Positions 32,656 to 43,593 of a DNA stretch of 64,000 bases are shown piece after piece (the stretch's first letter is position 1; each line of letters starts with the position of its first letter). Position numbers and translations under genes: made by a program. The notes beneath the pieces were generated by a model. The model had not been told where the DNA came from. It did not search any database and saw only the letters and a list, made by a program, of their open reading frames with translations. The DNA lies in contig JAAOMT010000135.1 of NCBI GenBank assembly GCA_016748015.1, positions 571,960 through 635,959 on the forward strand, in the 5' to 3' direction. This DNA comes from Geosiphon pyriformis (taxonomy: Eukaryota > Glomeromycota > Glomeromycetes > Archaeosporales > Geosiphonaceae).

Positions 32656-34205
32656 ACGTTAATTACTCTGTTTTGTTGGTCTCATTGTAGCTTTTTGCAA
32701 TCTCTTTTCCAGTGGCCAGAGATTCCACAGTAATGGCAATTCTGAGGCTGGTTATTAGAGAATGATATGAAGCTGTTTTGATTTCATCTTTGGGGTGGTT
32801 GATATCTTTGGGATTGCTGTTGTTGTTGGTTGGTGAAATAGTTTTTGACTTTTTTTGTGAGTTGGTCAATTTTCTCTTCAGCTGCTGAACTGGTTTTTCT
32901 AATGGCTAAGTTCACGAGTTTTGTATGATTGGCTTCTTCCATGGTCATTTCATATCTTTTTGCATGCTGAATGGCAGAGTTTAAATCTTTTGAAGGATGT
33001 GGGTGAACTTTTTTAATCAGTTTATCTTTTAAACCAGCGATAAATTGATCCAAGACTTGAGCATCAGAATAATAATCATTAGTTTTAAGTTGGCGAATTT
33101 GTCTGAAAAGTTTGTTGAATTTCCCAATATATGTCATGACAGATTCGGAGGTTTCTTGTTTGATATTGCGAAAACAATTTCAAAGTGTGATTGAGGTGTT
33201 GTTATCAGTGAATTGTTCTAAGAAGGCAGTTTTGAAAGCTGTCCAGTTATTAAAAGGGGTGGTCAAGTTTTCAAACTATTTACCTGCTGTTCCTTTGAGA
33301 AAGTAGAGAATTGTTCTTAACATTCTGGCAGCATTCCATCCATTTGCATCTCCAGCTTTAGTAACTTGGTCAAGCCATTTTTGGGGACTGGTCTCAATGT
33401 CTTCTCTATTAAATTCAGAGATTTTTGCAATGTATGCTGTCATTTCATCTTCTTTGTTTTCACTGTCTATTGATTTTTTTTCAGATATTTCAGAGTTGTT
33501 TTCTTCATTTGCTGCTGTCTCAGAGTGTTCACTTTGATTTTCAGCTAGAAAGTCAAGGAGATTGGAACTAATTTGAAGGGGTTTTTGTTGTCTGGTAGGA
33601 CTTCTGGGTGATGTAAAATCTTCTAGTCTTGCAAATCGATTTAAGAGTGAATTAAGTGTTTGTGCTTGTGCAAGTGAAGCTAGAAAAGATGTGATAGTAA
33701 GTAGAAGTTTTGAACTGGTTCCTTGTTTAGGTGTTTGTAAGTGTTTGGCAGTTGTTTTTGGTAGTATTGGAGTATTTGGAGTGGTTTTTGAGTATTGCTT
33801 CAATTTTTGTTTGTCTTTGTTGCTTGTTTCTGTCTCTAATTCAAAATCAATGGAGTATTGAGACTGCACTGGATATGTTTCTTCACAGTATTTGATAATG
33901 TTAAAATTAAGTTCTTGAAAGTAAGTGGCAAGTGTTTCACTGTTAAGGTCTTCAGTTCTCAACTGTGAATAGTGTACTAAATTATTGTAAAAGTTGCTTC
34001 TAACTTCTGAGATATTGTAATTTCCAAAAAGATAATTGTTGATGTGGTTTTCAATGTATTAGTATACTGATTTTTTGACAACTTCAATTCCGTCTGGAAT
34101 GTTGAATCTTTGCTTGCAGTGGATGTAAATTGACTGGTAATACTCTAGAGTTGTTGTGTCTGGTATGGTTGCCACTTTGAAGTTGTTTTTGCTGTGTTGT
34201 TTCCA
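32656..34205 (-). pseudogene. Ty3-1 gag
   Basis: The gag frame is open from just after the primer-binding site (VATIPDTTTLEYYQSIYIHC, about 34110-34175) down to a CCHC zinc knuckle (CHYCGISGHWKRDC, about 32695-32740). The capsid-like middle includes WLDQVTKAGDANGWNAARML and AFKTAFLEQF, typical of Ty3 gag, then a region with FIAGLKDKL and a Lys/Gln-rich tail. In-frame stops: one near 34060 and a TAG at 33276 at a Trp position (AGK-stop-FENL). No convincing initiating ATG is left in frame. Confidence 0.8.
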
Positions 34206-34220
34206 TAGGAGAGCACCAAA
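34206..34220 (-). other. primer-binding site of Ty3-1
   Basis: Two bases after the 5' LTR the minus strand reads TGGTGCTCTCC, complementary to a tRNA 3' end of sequence GGAGAGCACCA. The tRNA identity was not determined. Confidence 0.65.
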
Positions 34221-35191
34221 TGTTACTGGAGGTTTTTGGTCTCTTCTTAGCTTTTGTATGTTTGTTGTAATGCTGTCAATTCATGACTATGGGAAGTGTT
34301 TGAACCTCTGATAACTGAATTTTTATCTTCAAATTATCTCCTATAATTTGAACTGCTGGACTTATAAGTGAAATGGCCAATTCTGTGCCAGTTACTTGTA
34401 TAGTTACATTGTAGTAAATGTCAACTTTTTCTCATAAATTGCTTGTCTGGAAGCTCACTAAAAATGTGTAGTTACTTTGCTGTAAAAGTCAACTCTTCTA
34501 CAGGAATCTTGTCTGTAGGCTACCTTAATAATAATAATAAAAAAATGAAAGAAAAGTAAAAGAAAAGTAAAGAAATTGAATTCTGTTGAGTGAAATGTTT
34601 TCTATCCAGGCCTAGAGTCACTAACAGTTTTACTGAAATTGGTTGCTAATCAATTTCAAAACATTAGTTGGGTTTTGGGGATTTTCCAAGTGCAATAATT
34701 AAAGAATTTGGTTTTTCGAATTATTTGATATTTATTTCTTTTTGTGTATATAGAAATGGTTCTAAGTAATAAATCTAAGGTAAGATATATTTTCTCGAAG
34801 AGAGAAGCTCTTTTTTTATACAATTTGTTGTAACACTATTCTATGAACTTGAGCTTTGCTATTTTTTATAATTTCACTGAACTAAAGTTATATTTCGGCA
34901 AACTACAAATTATTTCTGCAAACTATTAGATATTTTGGTGAACTATCAATTATTTTGGCGAATTCCTACAAATTACAGCAAACTTTTTGAATATTACATA
35001 GTTCAGGGTATTGCATGATTGATCATTGCAATTAAGTTACATTTGTGTTATGTACAAATTGGGTTATTAATTAAATGATAATTTCGGATATTTTGCTAAT
35101 GTAATAAGTGATAATTTGAAATGCTAATTAATGATAAAAATTATAAAGATAATTTTATACTAAGCAATATCTCTAATTTTGTCTGGTAACA
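34221..35191 (-). repeat. 5' LTR of Ty3-1
   Basis: TGTTACTGG to CTGGTAACA. In element orientation: outer edge, 20-bp array (34871-34990), TATA box (34814-34820), then the probable transcript start region and the duplicated GTAGTTAC block. It ends with AGTAACA at the PBS. Confidence 0.9.
34871..34990. repeat. 6 x 20-bp tandem array in 5' LTR
   Basis: Six 20-bp units with the same register as in the 3' LTR, 50 bp upstream of the TATA box in the direction of transcription. This is the functional promoter copy. Confidence 0.75.
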
Positions 35192-35225
35192 ACGTAATAA
35201 AAAATAAATAAATAAATAAATAAAA
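35192..35225 (+). repeat. remaining tail of LINE-C and right target duplication of Ty3-1
   Basis: ACGT (35192-35195) is the right duplication. It is followed by AATAAAAAATAAATAAATAAATAAA, which continues the LINE-C 3' end and matches the tail of LINE-G. The AAAT-type repeat is the normal LINE tail, not an independent microsatellite. Confidence 0.65.
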
Positions 35226-37290
35226 CTGTTTTTTAAGTATGTTTAATCTATTAAATTATATGTTTTGTATATATTTAGCAAAATCAATTAAAATTTACAA
35301 TTTTTTTCTAAAATATCTTTTATTATTAAGCCAACAGCAAAAATCAAAGATTACATATTTATTTTTTTAAAATCAAGAAATTGTTCTCATAAAAAATATT
35401 TTCTTATTGCAGACCAAAAATATTTTGTTTGCTAAAATCTTAAAAAAAAATTTTTAAATAGTTTTAATTAACACAATAGACTTTGTGTTTGTTAAAATTT
35501 TATTCCAATTATATGGTTTAAGAATTATTAACATCTAAGCTTCCTTTCAAAACTAAAAAACAGATTTATTTACCAAATACTTATTTAATAGATTTAACAA
35601 AAAACCTAGAATCAAAGAATTATAGTGTTTCCAAAATTTATTAAATATTTTAAACAAGTCAAAAATCTTTCTATTTGACAACTTTATTATAATACTTAGT
35701 ATTTTATTATAGCCAATTTTATTTATGACACTAAAAAAGACATTGTCAAATATATAAAATAAAAACAAATATTGCTAATGCCAAATATTTAAAACATCTT
35801 TATTATTTCATGTTTTTTTGTTTATTTTTTTATAATTAAATTTATTTAAAACTTAATTTTTTTAGACTTTAATATTAAATTTTTACTATTAATTAAATAA
35901 TTTAAATCCACTTTATAAAATGAGTGCTCTAAAACACTTCTAATAATGTGATCTTTATTAATTTTAAAATTCTTTATTTTTTTATTAATTGTTATATAAA
36001 TTTTTACAATTTAAGTACATTAATATTCAGCAAGCTTAAGTGTACAATATATTTTTTTAACTTTAGCCAATTCAGTTTTAATTGTATTAAAATTGATATT
36101 TAATACCAAAAAATTTTAAATACAATATATACATATGTTATTAAACAGCAACCAATAAACAATTAAGTTATTCAACTTATAACTAAAGCCCAAATGTAAA
36201 GTTTAAACAATTTTAGATACTAAAATTATTAATTTATAAGACTAAGATAAATTTTTAGTATAAATACTATTAAAATTTTTGTTTTAAGTTAAAAAAATAA
36301 TCTTATTGGCTAAGAAACTAACAATTTTTCTAATATTATCTTATATAAAATTTAAATTAAAATGTTTTTTTAAGAGCTTAAAATTTTTATCAAATACAGC
36401 AATATTTATTAATATAAATTTCTTAAACTGGATTTATTTGGCCATATTAGTATCTTTAAAGTTATATTTTTATTAGTTTTTGTTAGCTTGTTTGTGAATA
36501 TTATTTAAATATTTATTTAAAATACTACTTAAACCAACTAAAATAAAAAAAGCATGATAATTTGTGTTAAAAAAATTATTTACATATAAAACTCTTTTAT
36601 TAGTAAAAGCATTAGCTAGATTGAGTAACATAAAAATATAATTAATTGTTTTTTTAACTTTTTATAGGTTTTTTTAAGTAAAAATTTTAATAAATAAGCT
36701 TTTAAACAAAAAATTAATCAAACCAAAATCTACATACTTCTTGAAATTAATATTGTATTTGATACTATTCTTATTAAAATTACTATTCAAAATAATAAAA
36801 ATACTCTTATTATATATTTTAACTATAAAAAAGTTGATAAAAGATGCCAAGTTTAAACATTTTTTAAAAAATATATTTACATAAAGCCTTAATATTAAAA
36901 CAAACTAATTGTTTTTAAATAGCAAATAAACTATTAAGAATTTGTCTAAAATTTTCATAATCTTTGAAACATATCAAACCAAATAATTATTTATAATAAT
37001 TATAATACCAATATCTATATAATTAATGTTCAAACTGAAAATAAAAACTTTAACTTCATTAAATTTGTTTACAATCCAAGATTAAATACTCAAATAAAGT
37101 TTAGTTTTTGTAACAATTAAAATATTGTTTTTTAATTCTTTATGTCATTTAATAATATTATTGTTTAGCAAAATTATTTATTTTTTTTATATTATATATA
37201 GCAATTTTTTAAATAAGACTGGTTATTAAGATATAAAAAAATAAAATATATTCTAAATCAAAGCCAAATTGTTAAATTTTATTAACAAAT
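35226..37290 (-). mobile_element. LINE-E, old decayed copy (RT and EEP parts)
   Basis: The minus strand at 35768-35553 still reads like the LINE RT (KFWKHYNSLILGFLLNLLNKYLV against EFWKHCNGSVLDMLLDFLNLCLV of LINE-A). Farther right, base-level similarity to the EEP of LINE-A and G persists to about 37210, where TAAGACTGGTTATTAAGA matches the ORF1/ORF2 junction of LINE-A. The 3' end is missing at the Ty3-1/LINE-C side. Highly AT-shifted. Confidence 0.6.
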
Positions 37291-39035
37291 TTATAATTGA
37301 ATTAGAAAAACTTTTTAATTGTATTTCTAATTTAATTATTATTATAGGGAAACTTGATAAAGTATTATAATAATGTTTAATGCTCGGAATTTAAGTAAAA
37401 AAACTGTAAAGTTTTTTTTAAATACACAAACAATGTGCTAAGAATATTAGTTTTTAAAAGTTTTTGTTATATGTAAATTTACTCATAAATTTTTTAGTTA
37501 TAAAGTACAAAGATGTATTTTGGCAGTTTATAGTATAGATATAAGCTATTTTTTTTAAGTTAGTCAAATATAATTACTAGAATCTGGTGTTGTTTTTTTG
37601 CTTTTTTGGTAAGTTAACAAAATAAAATTAATATTCAAACTTAAAAAGAGCTTTTTTTTATTAGATTATTACAAAATTTAGTCTCAGATAATTAATTTTT
37701 AATGTTGTCATTCCACAAGAGCAAAGAAAAACCAAGAAAAAAATAAAATAAAAATTAGTAATATTAATTATTATAATTAAAAACAATTAATCCAAATCAT
37801 TAAGATTCTAAAACTATTTATATTAATAGCTCTAATTTGAAATAAAGATAAAAAAAATAATTAATTTGATTTTAACAACATAAATTCTGGAATTATATAC
37901 AAGTAAATTGAATAATATTTTATTTAATGATTAATAAAAAATATAGAAAAACTTAAATAAAAAAATTTATCAAGTTTAAAGATAAAATATTTAGAAAAAT
38001 ATTGGTTTTTGTTTTCTTTCTGTTTTTTTCTATTTGCTAAAACTACTTATTTTTATATATATTCTTTAGTTTTACAAAATTGCTTTTAATTATTTGTTAT
38101 TTTTATTATTTTACACTATAACTAGTTATCTTATATTATAATTAATTATTTTGTATTATATTATATTATTGTGTATTATCTTGTATTATTCTAAATTATT
38201 ACATATTATTTTGTATTATTTTGTATTATTAAGTTTTTTTTATATTATCACATATTAATTACGTTTTTTTAATAATTTTGAATTGGTTTTTCTATTCAGA
38301 TAATATTATTTCTTTTTTTTAGAATTAAGTTTCTACAAAATTCTATGTATTTGTAAATATTGTTTTTTCAAATATTGTTTTTTATAGATTTTTAAACTGT
38401 GAATTTGTTATTTGTCTTATGTTATTAATTATAATAATTTTTAATAAATTGTTTAATAGTATAATAGAACAGTATTTAAATACTAAATATAGTTAGTATG
38501 TTGTCTTATAATATAGTATTAAGTTGTTTCTCTTAACAAATTTTTCTATTTGTTTGAGAGCTTTTTTGTTGAATATTTGTTTGTTAATATTTAGATATAG
38601 TGTTTATAAGTCTAGTTTTTGCCAATTTTAAAGAACCAATAGATTAATAAAAAGTCTTTTTTTTAAGCTTTAAAGATTTTTGGTGTTCACTTTTCTATAT
38701 CTAGTTTTATAATTAACTTGTTTAAGATTTCTTTTATTTTTTAAGCATACAAAGCCACATATTTTTTTTTTAATTATTTATAAAGATAAAAATACTTAGT
38801 TTTAGTTGAATTTTTGTTCACTTTTTCTTTGTTTGTATTTTTGTATTGTATTTTTTTTCTATTAATTGTGATTTTTATTGATATTATAAATTGTTAAATT
38901 GTTTTAAATAGTTGTTGTAAAAGTTTTAAAATTTTGTCTAAGAGATTTATGTTGAGAATATTATTAACTTTTTTTTTGTTTTTTTAATATTTATATATTT
39001 ATTTTACATAATTTAAATTGTTATATATAAATTGT
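37291..39035. other. AT-rich spacer, unassigned
   Basis: No gene is seen. The left part could hold the decayed ORF1 of LINE-E and the right part the 3' end of Ty3 remnant F, from neighbouring order, but I cannot align either with confidence. Repeated TTGTATTATT strings occur at 38150-38230. Confidence 0.5.
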
Positions 39036-42000
39036 GTTTGATAATAATAATTGGTTTTAAATCTTATAATATATTTTTTGGTCCAATTAATAAAATTTGT
39101 GTTCTTAGTTAAAATATAAATAATAACAATTCTTGTATTGTATAATAAATTTTTAGATGATTTTTATGTATAGTTTTCTTTAAAAATTTGTCTTTTAATT
39201 TTAATTTATAAGCTCTATTGTCTAAAACTTTGTGTATATGAAATAATTCATCTTATTTTAGATTAAACTTCTCACTTTACTGTTTTTTAGCTTTAATACA
39301 ATATAACAATACTTGGTTTCCAATTTTGAATTCAACTAATTAGTTTAATAAACAATTATTATGTTTTTTTTTCTGTTATTTTTGAATATTAGTAATATTA
39401 TTAGCTGTTGTTTTATAATTGTTTTCTAATATTTTCATAATCTGGTATGTTTTTTAGTGTAAAATAATTTTAAAATTTCCTTTAATAATTGTTTTTGTCA
39501 GAAAAAAAAGTATTTTTTGTTTAATAAGTAATATAGCTTTTTTTTTATAGACTAATTTGAATAATATAAATTGGATAGTATTTTGATTTAATATTTAATA
39601 TGTAAATAATACTGAGAATATAAATAAATCTTATTTTTGCATATTTTCATAACTTATTTTTGTTAATGTTTTGTACAATATTTAATTAAATCATTATATT
39701 AGTCTATTTGTTTAAAAATAATATAATAATAATAATTATTATTTTATTTCAAATTGTTGGTTCAATTTGGCAAGTATATTATTAACAAAATAAGTTTTTT
39801 GGTCAGATAATAATTTTTTTAGACATTTATATTGGCAAATTAGATTTTGATATACAAATTTGGCTATTGTTTTGGTATTTGCCACTTAAATAAATCTAAC
39901 TTTAAGTTATTTGATAAGATAGTTTACAGTATTACCAGAGGTTTTTGATTTTTTTTTTGAATATTATTGATATTATTTTGTTATTAATTCACAATTATTA
40001 AAAGTAATTAAATCTTTAATAACTGAATTTATTTTTAAATTATTTTTTATAATTTGAATTGCTGAATTTATAAGTAAAATAACCAATTTTGTGCCAATTA
40101 CTATATATAATTACTTTGTAGTAAAAGTTAACTCTTTTTCAAAAATTGCTTATCTAAAAGCTTACTAAAAATATGTAGTTACTTTACTATAAAAGTCAAC
40201 TTTTCTACAGAAATTTCATCTGTAAACTACTTTAATAATTATAATAAAAAATATATATATATATATATAATATAAAAAAAAAAATTTTGTTAAGAAATTG
40301 TTTTCTGTTTAGGTTTAGAGTTATTAACAGATTACTAAAATTGTTAACTAATTAATTTTAAAACTTTAGTAAAGATTTAAAGAATTTTAAGTAAAATAAT
40401 TATAATTTTTGTTGTTTTTTAATTTTTATTGAAGTAATTGTATAGATACTAAAAAAAATATTTTTAATAAAATTAATTTTACCTAAGATATATTTTTTTG
40501 AAGAAAAAAGCCTTTTTTTATACAATTTGTTATAATACTAGTTTATAAACTTGCACTTTTTTTTTGTTTTTATTTTGGCAAACCAAAAATTCATTTTAAT
40601 AACTTACAAATTGTTTTCACAAACTATAAATTATTTTAGTAAACTATTAAAATATTTTGCAAATTTCTATAAATTTTAGTGAATTCTTGAATGTTATAAA
40701 ATTTAGAATATTACATGGTTTGATTATTGCATTTGTGTATTGTATAAATTAAATTATTAATTAGATAATAATATTTAATAATATAATTAAAATAATAAGT
40801 AATAATTGAAACAATAATAATATATACAAATTAATAATAAAAATTATAAAAATAATTTTATGTTAATTATTGACTAAAATTCTACTAATAATAATAATTA
40901 TAATGATATAACAATTTTTTTTGAAGATAATAAGAAAAATTCAACCAAATTAATCCCAATTCTATCAAAAAATTTTCTTTTTTTTTCTTTGGCAAAAGTC
41001 ATAATTAAGAATATATTCAAAAACATTTTTATATATTATTAGTCAATAATATAAATTAATTGTTATTTCTAAGATAATATTTTTGTTGAAGTGTTTTATT
41101 GTTAGATTAGAATACATATTAAATAAAACAATTTTTTATTTTTTATTTTTTATAATTTATTATGATATAATATAGTTTTGGCATTCTTAACAATATTATT
41201 AGTTATTGTGTAAAAAGTAGTTTTAAGTTTGTTTTTGTATAGTACTTTGTTTTTGTTGAGATAATTTCTTCTCAAATTAAAGTGTTAATAAATATTAGTA
41301 TAATTATTAATATGTGGCTGTATTTATTAGTTCAAGATTAAATTTGAATCATTTTTAATAAGCTGTTAGCATTGGTGTTTTTAGCTTTTTTTGTATAATA
41401 TACTTTATATAAAAATTATTACAAATAAGTACTTAATCTTATATATTTTTCTTTAAATTGTGGTTTGCTAAATAACTAAATAAGTTCTTTATAATCAATA
41501 TATAAATTAAATAGTTAGTAAAAATAATATTTTTATTTCTGTACAGCTTAGTAAATAATAAAATATTTTAAATTAATAGTATTGTATATTTTTTCAGTAG
41601 TACTGATATTGTAATTAGCATAAATAATTAAATGTTCTTAATTGTTAAATTCAATTTGCAATAGAACAGCTTTTAGTGTATTTTTTAAAATATTTATAGT
41701 TATGATAAAATATTTATTAAAGTTTAGATAAATTAGGTGCTTTTATAGGTTATTGTTTAAGATAATTAAAAATTTTTTGCTAACTGGTTTTTTATATGTA
41801 TAAAACATGTTTTGACAGTAAGTAATAAAGAAATTTAACAATATTTGAAAAGCTTTTGACAAATTAACAATATTATTTAACCAGTCTTAAAAATTTTTTT
41901 AGTTCTTAGAAATTAATTAGAGCAAAAAAATTCTTAACTTTTTGAACTTTGTTAAGATTTTATTTTATTCTATCTTTGCCAATTATATGTTTTAAGAATT

Positions 42001-43440
42001 TTAGTTTAATTTTTTTAAAGAAATATTTATTAAAATTAAGTTTTAGTCCTAAATTTTAAAGACAATTGAAGATTTATTAAAAGTGAATCAGATGGTTATT
42101 AAAGATTTTACAAAATACATTGGTATTATTTAAGTATATTACAATAAATTTTCAAAAAATTCTCTTATACATAATATTTATAAAATATTAAAAGATAACT
42201 AGAACATTATAGAGTTTAAAAAGCATTATATTAAATTCAAAATTTTTATCTTAGGTAATGAATGCTATTTTTTTTTGTTTAAAAAATTCATCTTAATTTG
42301 TCAATATCTACTGGCTAAATCTAAAAATAAGAATTATTTTTTATTTTTTAAATTATCTAAAATTTTTTAAATAAAAAAAAGTTAGATAATTATTTTCTTA
42401 AGTAATATTATTAAGTTTTTAATAATTCATGCAAAAATAAATTTTTCTATTTTTTAATAACCAATATAACAAATAAAAATCAAAAGCTTAGCAATTTTTT
42501 GATTAATCTATTATTTAATATTTATTGTATTTTTTGTTTAATCAAATTGTTATTATTTGAAATTACTTAATAAGCTTATTGTTTAATAGGTCTGGCATTT
42601 TTAGTGTTAATCTTATGCTTTATAATATTAGTGTTTGAATTTGTTTTTGCTGATAAAAATATTAATATATTGGTTTAAAAAAATCTTAAATTGCATTTGC
42701 TGTAAAGTACTTAAATTTTTTAAGTTCAGTTTATTAATTTCTTCTATAGTAAATAGATAATTTTTTTTGGCAAATTCTATATTTGTAAAGTAATATCACA
42801 AAATAAAAACAGTTATGTAAAGTCAAAGATAGATTAAAATTTTTTGGAATTTTAAATGTTTAAAGAAATAGAACTAATAAAAGTTTTTTCAGAAATTTTG
42901 ATAATATTTTTGATAAAGTTATGAATAGAAATTTTGAAATGTTTGTAAGCTTTAATAAGTATATACAAATTTGCAATATTGGCTAGAAAACAGATTTTTA
43001 GAGCCATATCAAATAATAAAACTTGGTTTTAAACTTTTTAATTAATTTTTAAAATGTATTATCAATATAGAAAAATAAAAATAATAGTATTAGTATAGAT
43101 AAATTCTATCTTATTACTGGTATTTTCCATGAAATTAACTTGTATATTTTTTCTTTTACTTAATTCAAATCCTTGAATTTTTTAAATAATAAGACTTAAT
43201 TCTTTTTGTATAATTATTAGAATTAGTTAAAAGATTTTTATGAAAGATAAAAAAATAGTTTGTGTAATTTTTTCTTGAAATTTAATTATATAGGGCTTAT
43301 TAAAATTGTTTTAAAATATTACAATTATATTCTCAATATATTTGGCATTAATTATTTTTTTTTTAACATTAATTTTTTTGTTTATAAAACCAAACTAAAA
43401 TATAATTTGAACTATAAAATTAATAAAAATTTATAAAGCT
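39036..43440 (-). mobile_element. Ty3-F, old internal remnant (integrase to dUTPase)
   Basis: Base-level similarity to Ty3-1 runs in the same order: the integrase tail at 39060-39340 (AAGCTCTATTGTCTAAAACTT against AGTCTTAGCTTGTATGACTCATTGTCTAGAACTT), integrase core at 39600-39930, then after the interrupting LTR the rest of integrase, RNase H and RT (about 40890-42600), and dUTPase motif regions near 43320-43400. It is strongly A/T-shifted with no open frames. LINE-G abuts it in the dUTPase region. Confidence 0.65.
39930..40890 (-). mobile_element. lone LTR of the Ty3-1 family inside Ty3-F
   Basis: Starts TATTACCAGAGG and ends CTACTAATA, decayed forms of TGTTACCGGAGG and CTGGTAACA, 961 bp, with all internal landmarks of the LTR, including a decayed 20-bp array (about 40570-40690) and TATA region. 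Integrase sequence of Ty3-F continues on both sides, so this is a solo LTR nested in the older element. The flanks ACAG and ATAA could be a decayed 4-bp duplication. Confidence 0.75.
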
Positions 43441-43444
43441 AATT

Positions 43445-43593
43445 TTAGATTTATTTTTTATTTTTTATTTTATTAAGTTTAACGAGTGAAGTCCAATTAC
43501 TATCTAATACAATACAACTATCTAAAGTTCTAAATTAAACATGATTCACGCTTTTGCTACATGTGACTAGCCACTCAGCCAATCAAGGCTACA
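43445..43593 (-). other. LINE-G 3' UTR and tail
   Basis: Contains GGCTGAGTGGCTAGTCACATG, then GGACTTCACTCGTTAAACTTAATAAAATAAAAA. The terminal block before the tail is the same as in LINE-B and LINE-C. Confidence 0.7.

Larger units (their letters stand above)
25350..35191 (-). mobile_element. Ty3-1, full-length dUTPase-bearing LTR retrotransposon (dead)
   Basis: A 9842-bp element with two LTRs of 972 and 971 bp in the same orientation. On the minus strand the order is LTR, PBS, gag, Gln/Tyr linker, protease, Cys-rich fingers, dUTPase, RT, RNase H, integrase, extra ORF, polypurine tract, LTR. RT-RNase H-integrase order places it with Ty3 (Metaviridae-like) elements, not Copia. It is inserted in the tail of LINE-C with a 4-bp duplication. 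Over the first 250 bases the LTRs differ at roughly 15 sites, so the insertion is not recent. Multiple stops and frameshifts and a YLND in place of YLDD make it inactive. Confidence 0.9.

Noticed and set aside
35200-35225. Independent AAAT microsatellite
   Set aside because: It is the displaced tail of LINE-C and matches the tail of LINE-G.
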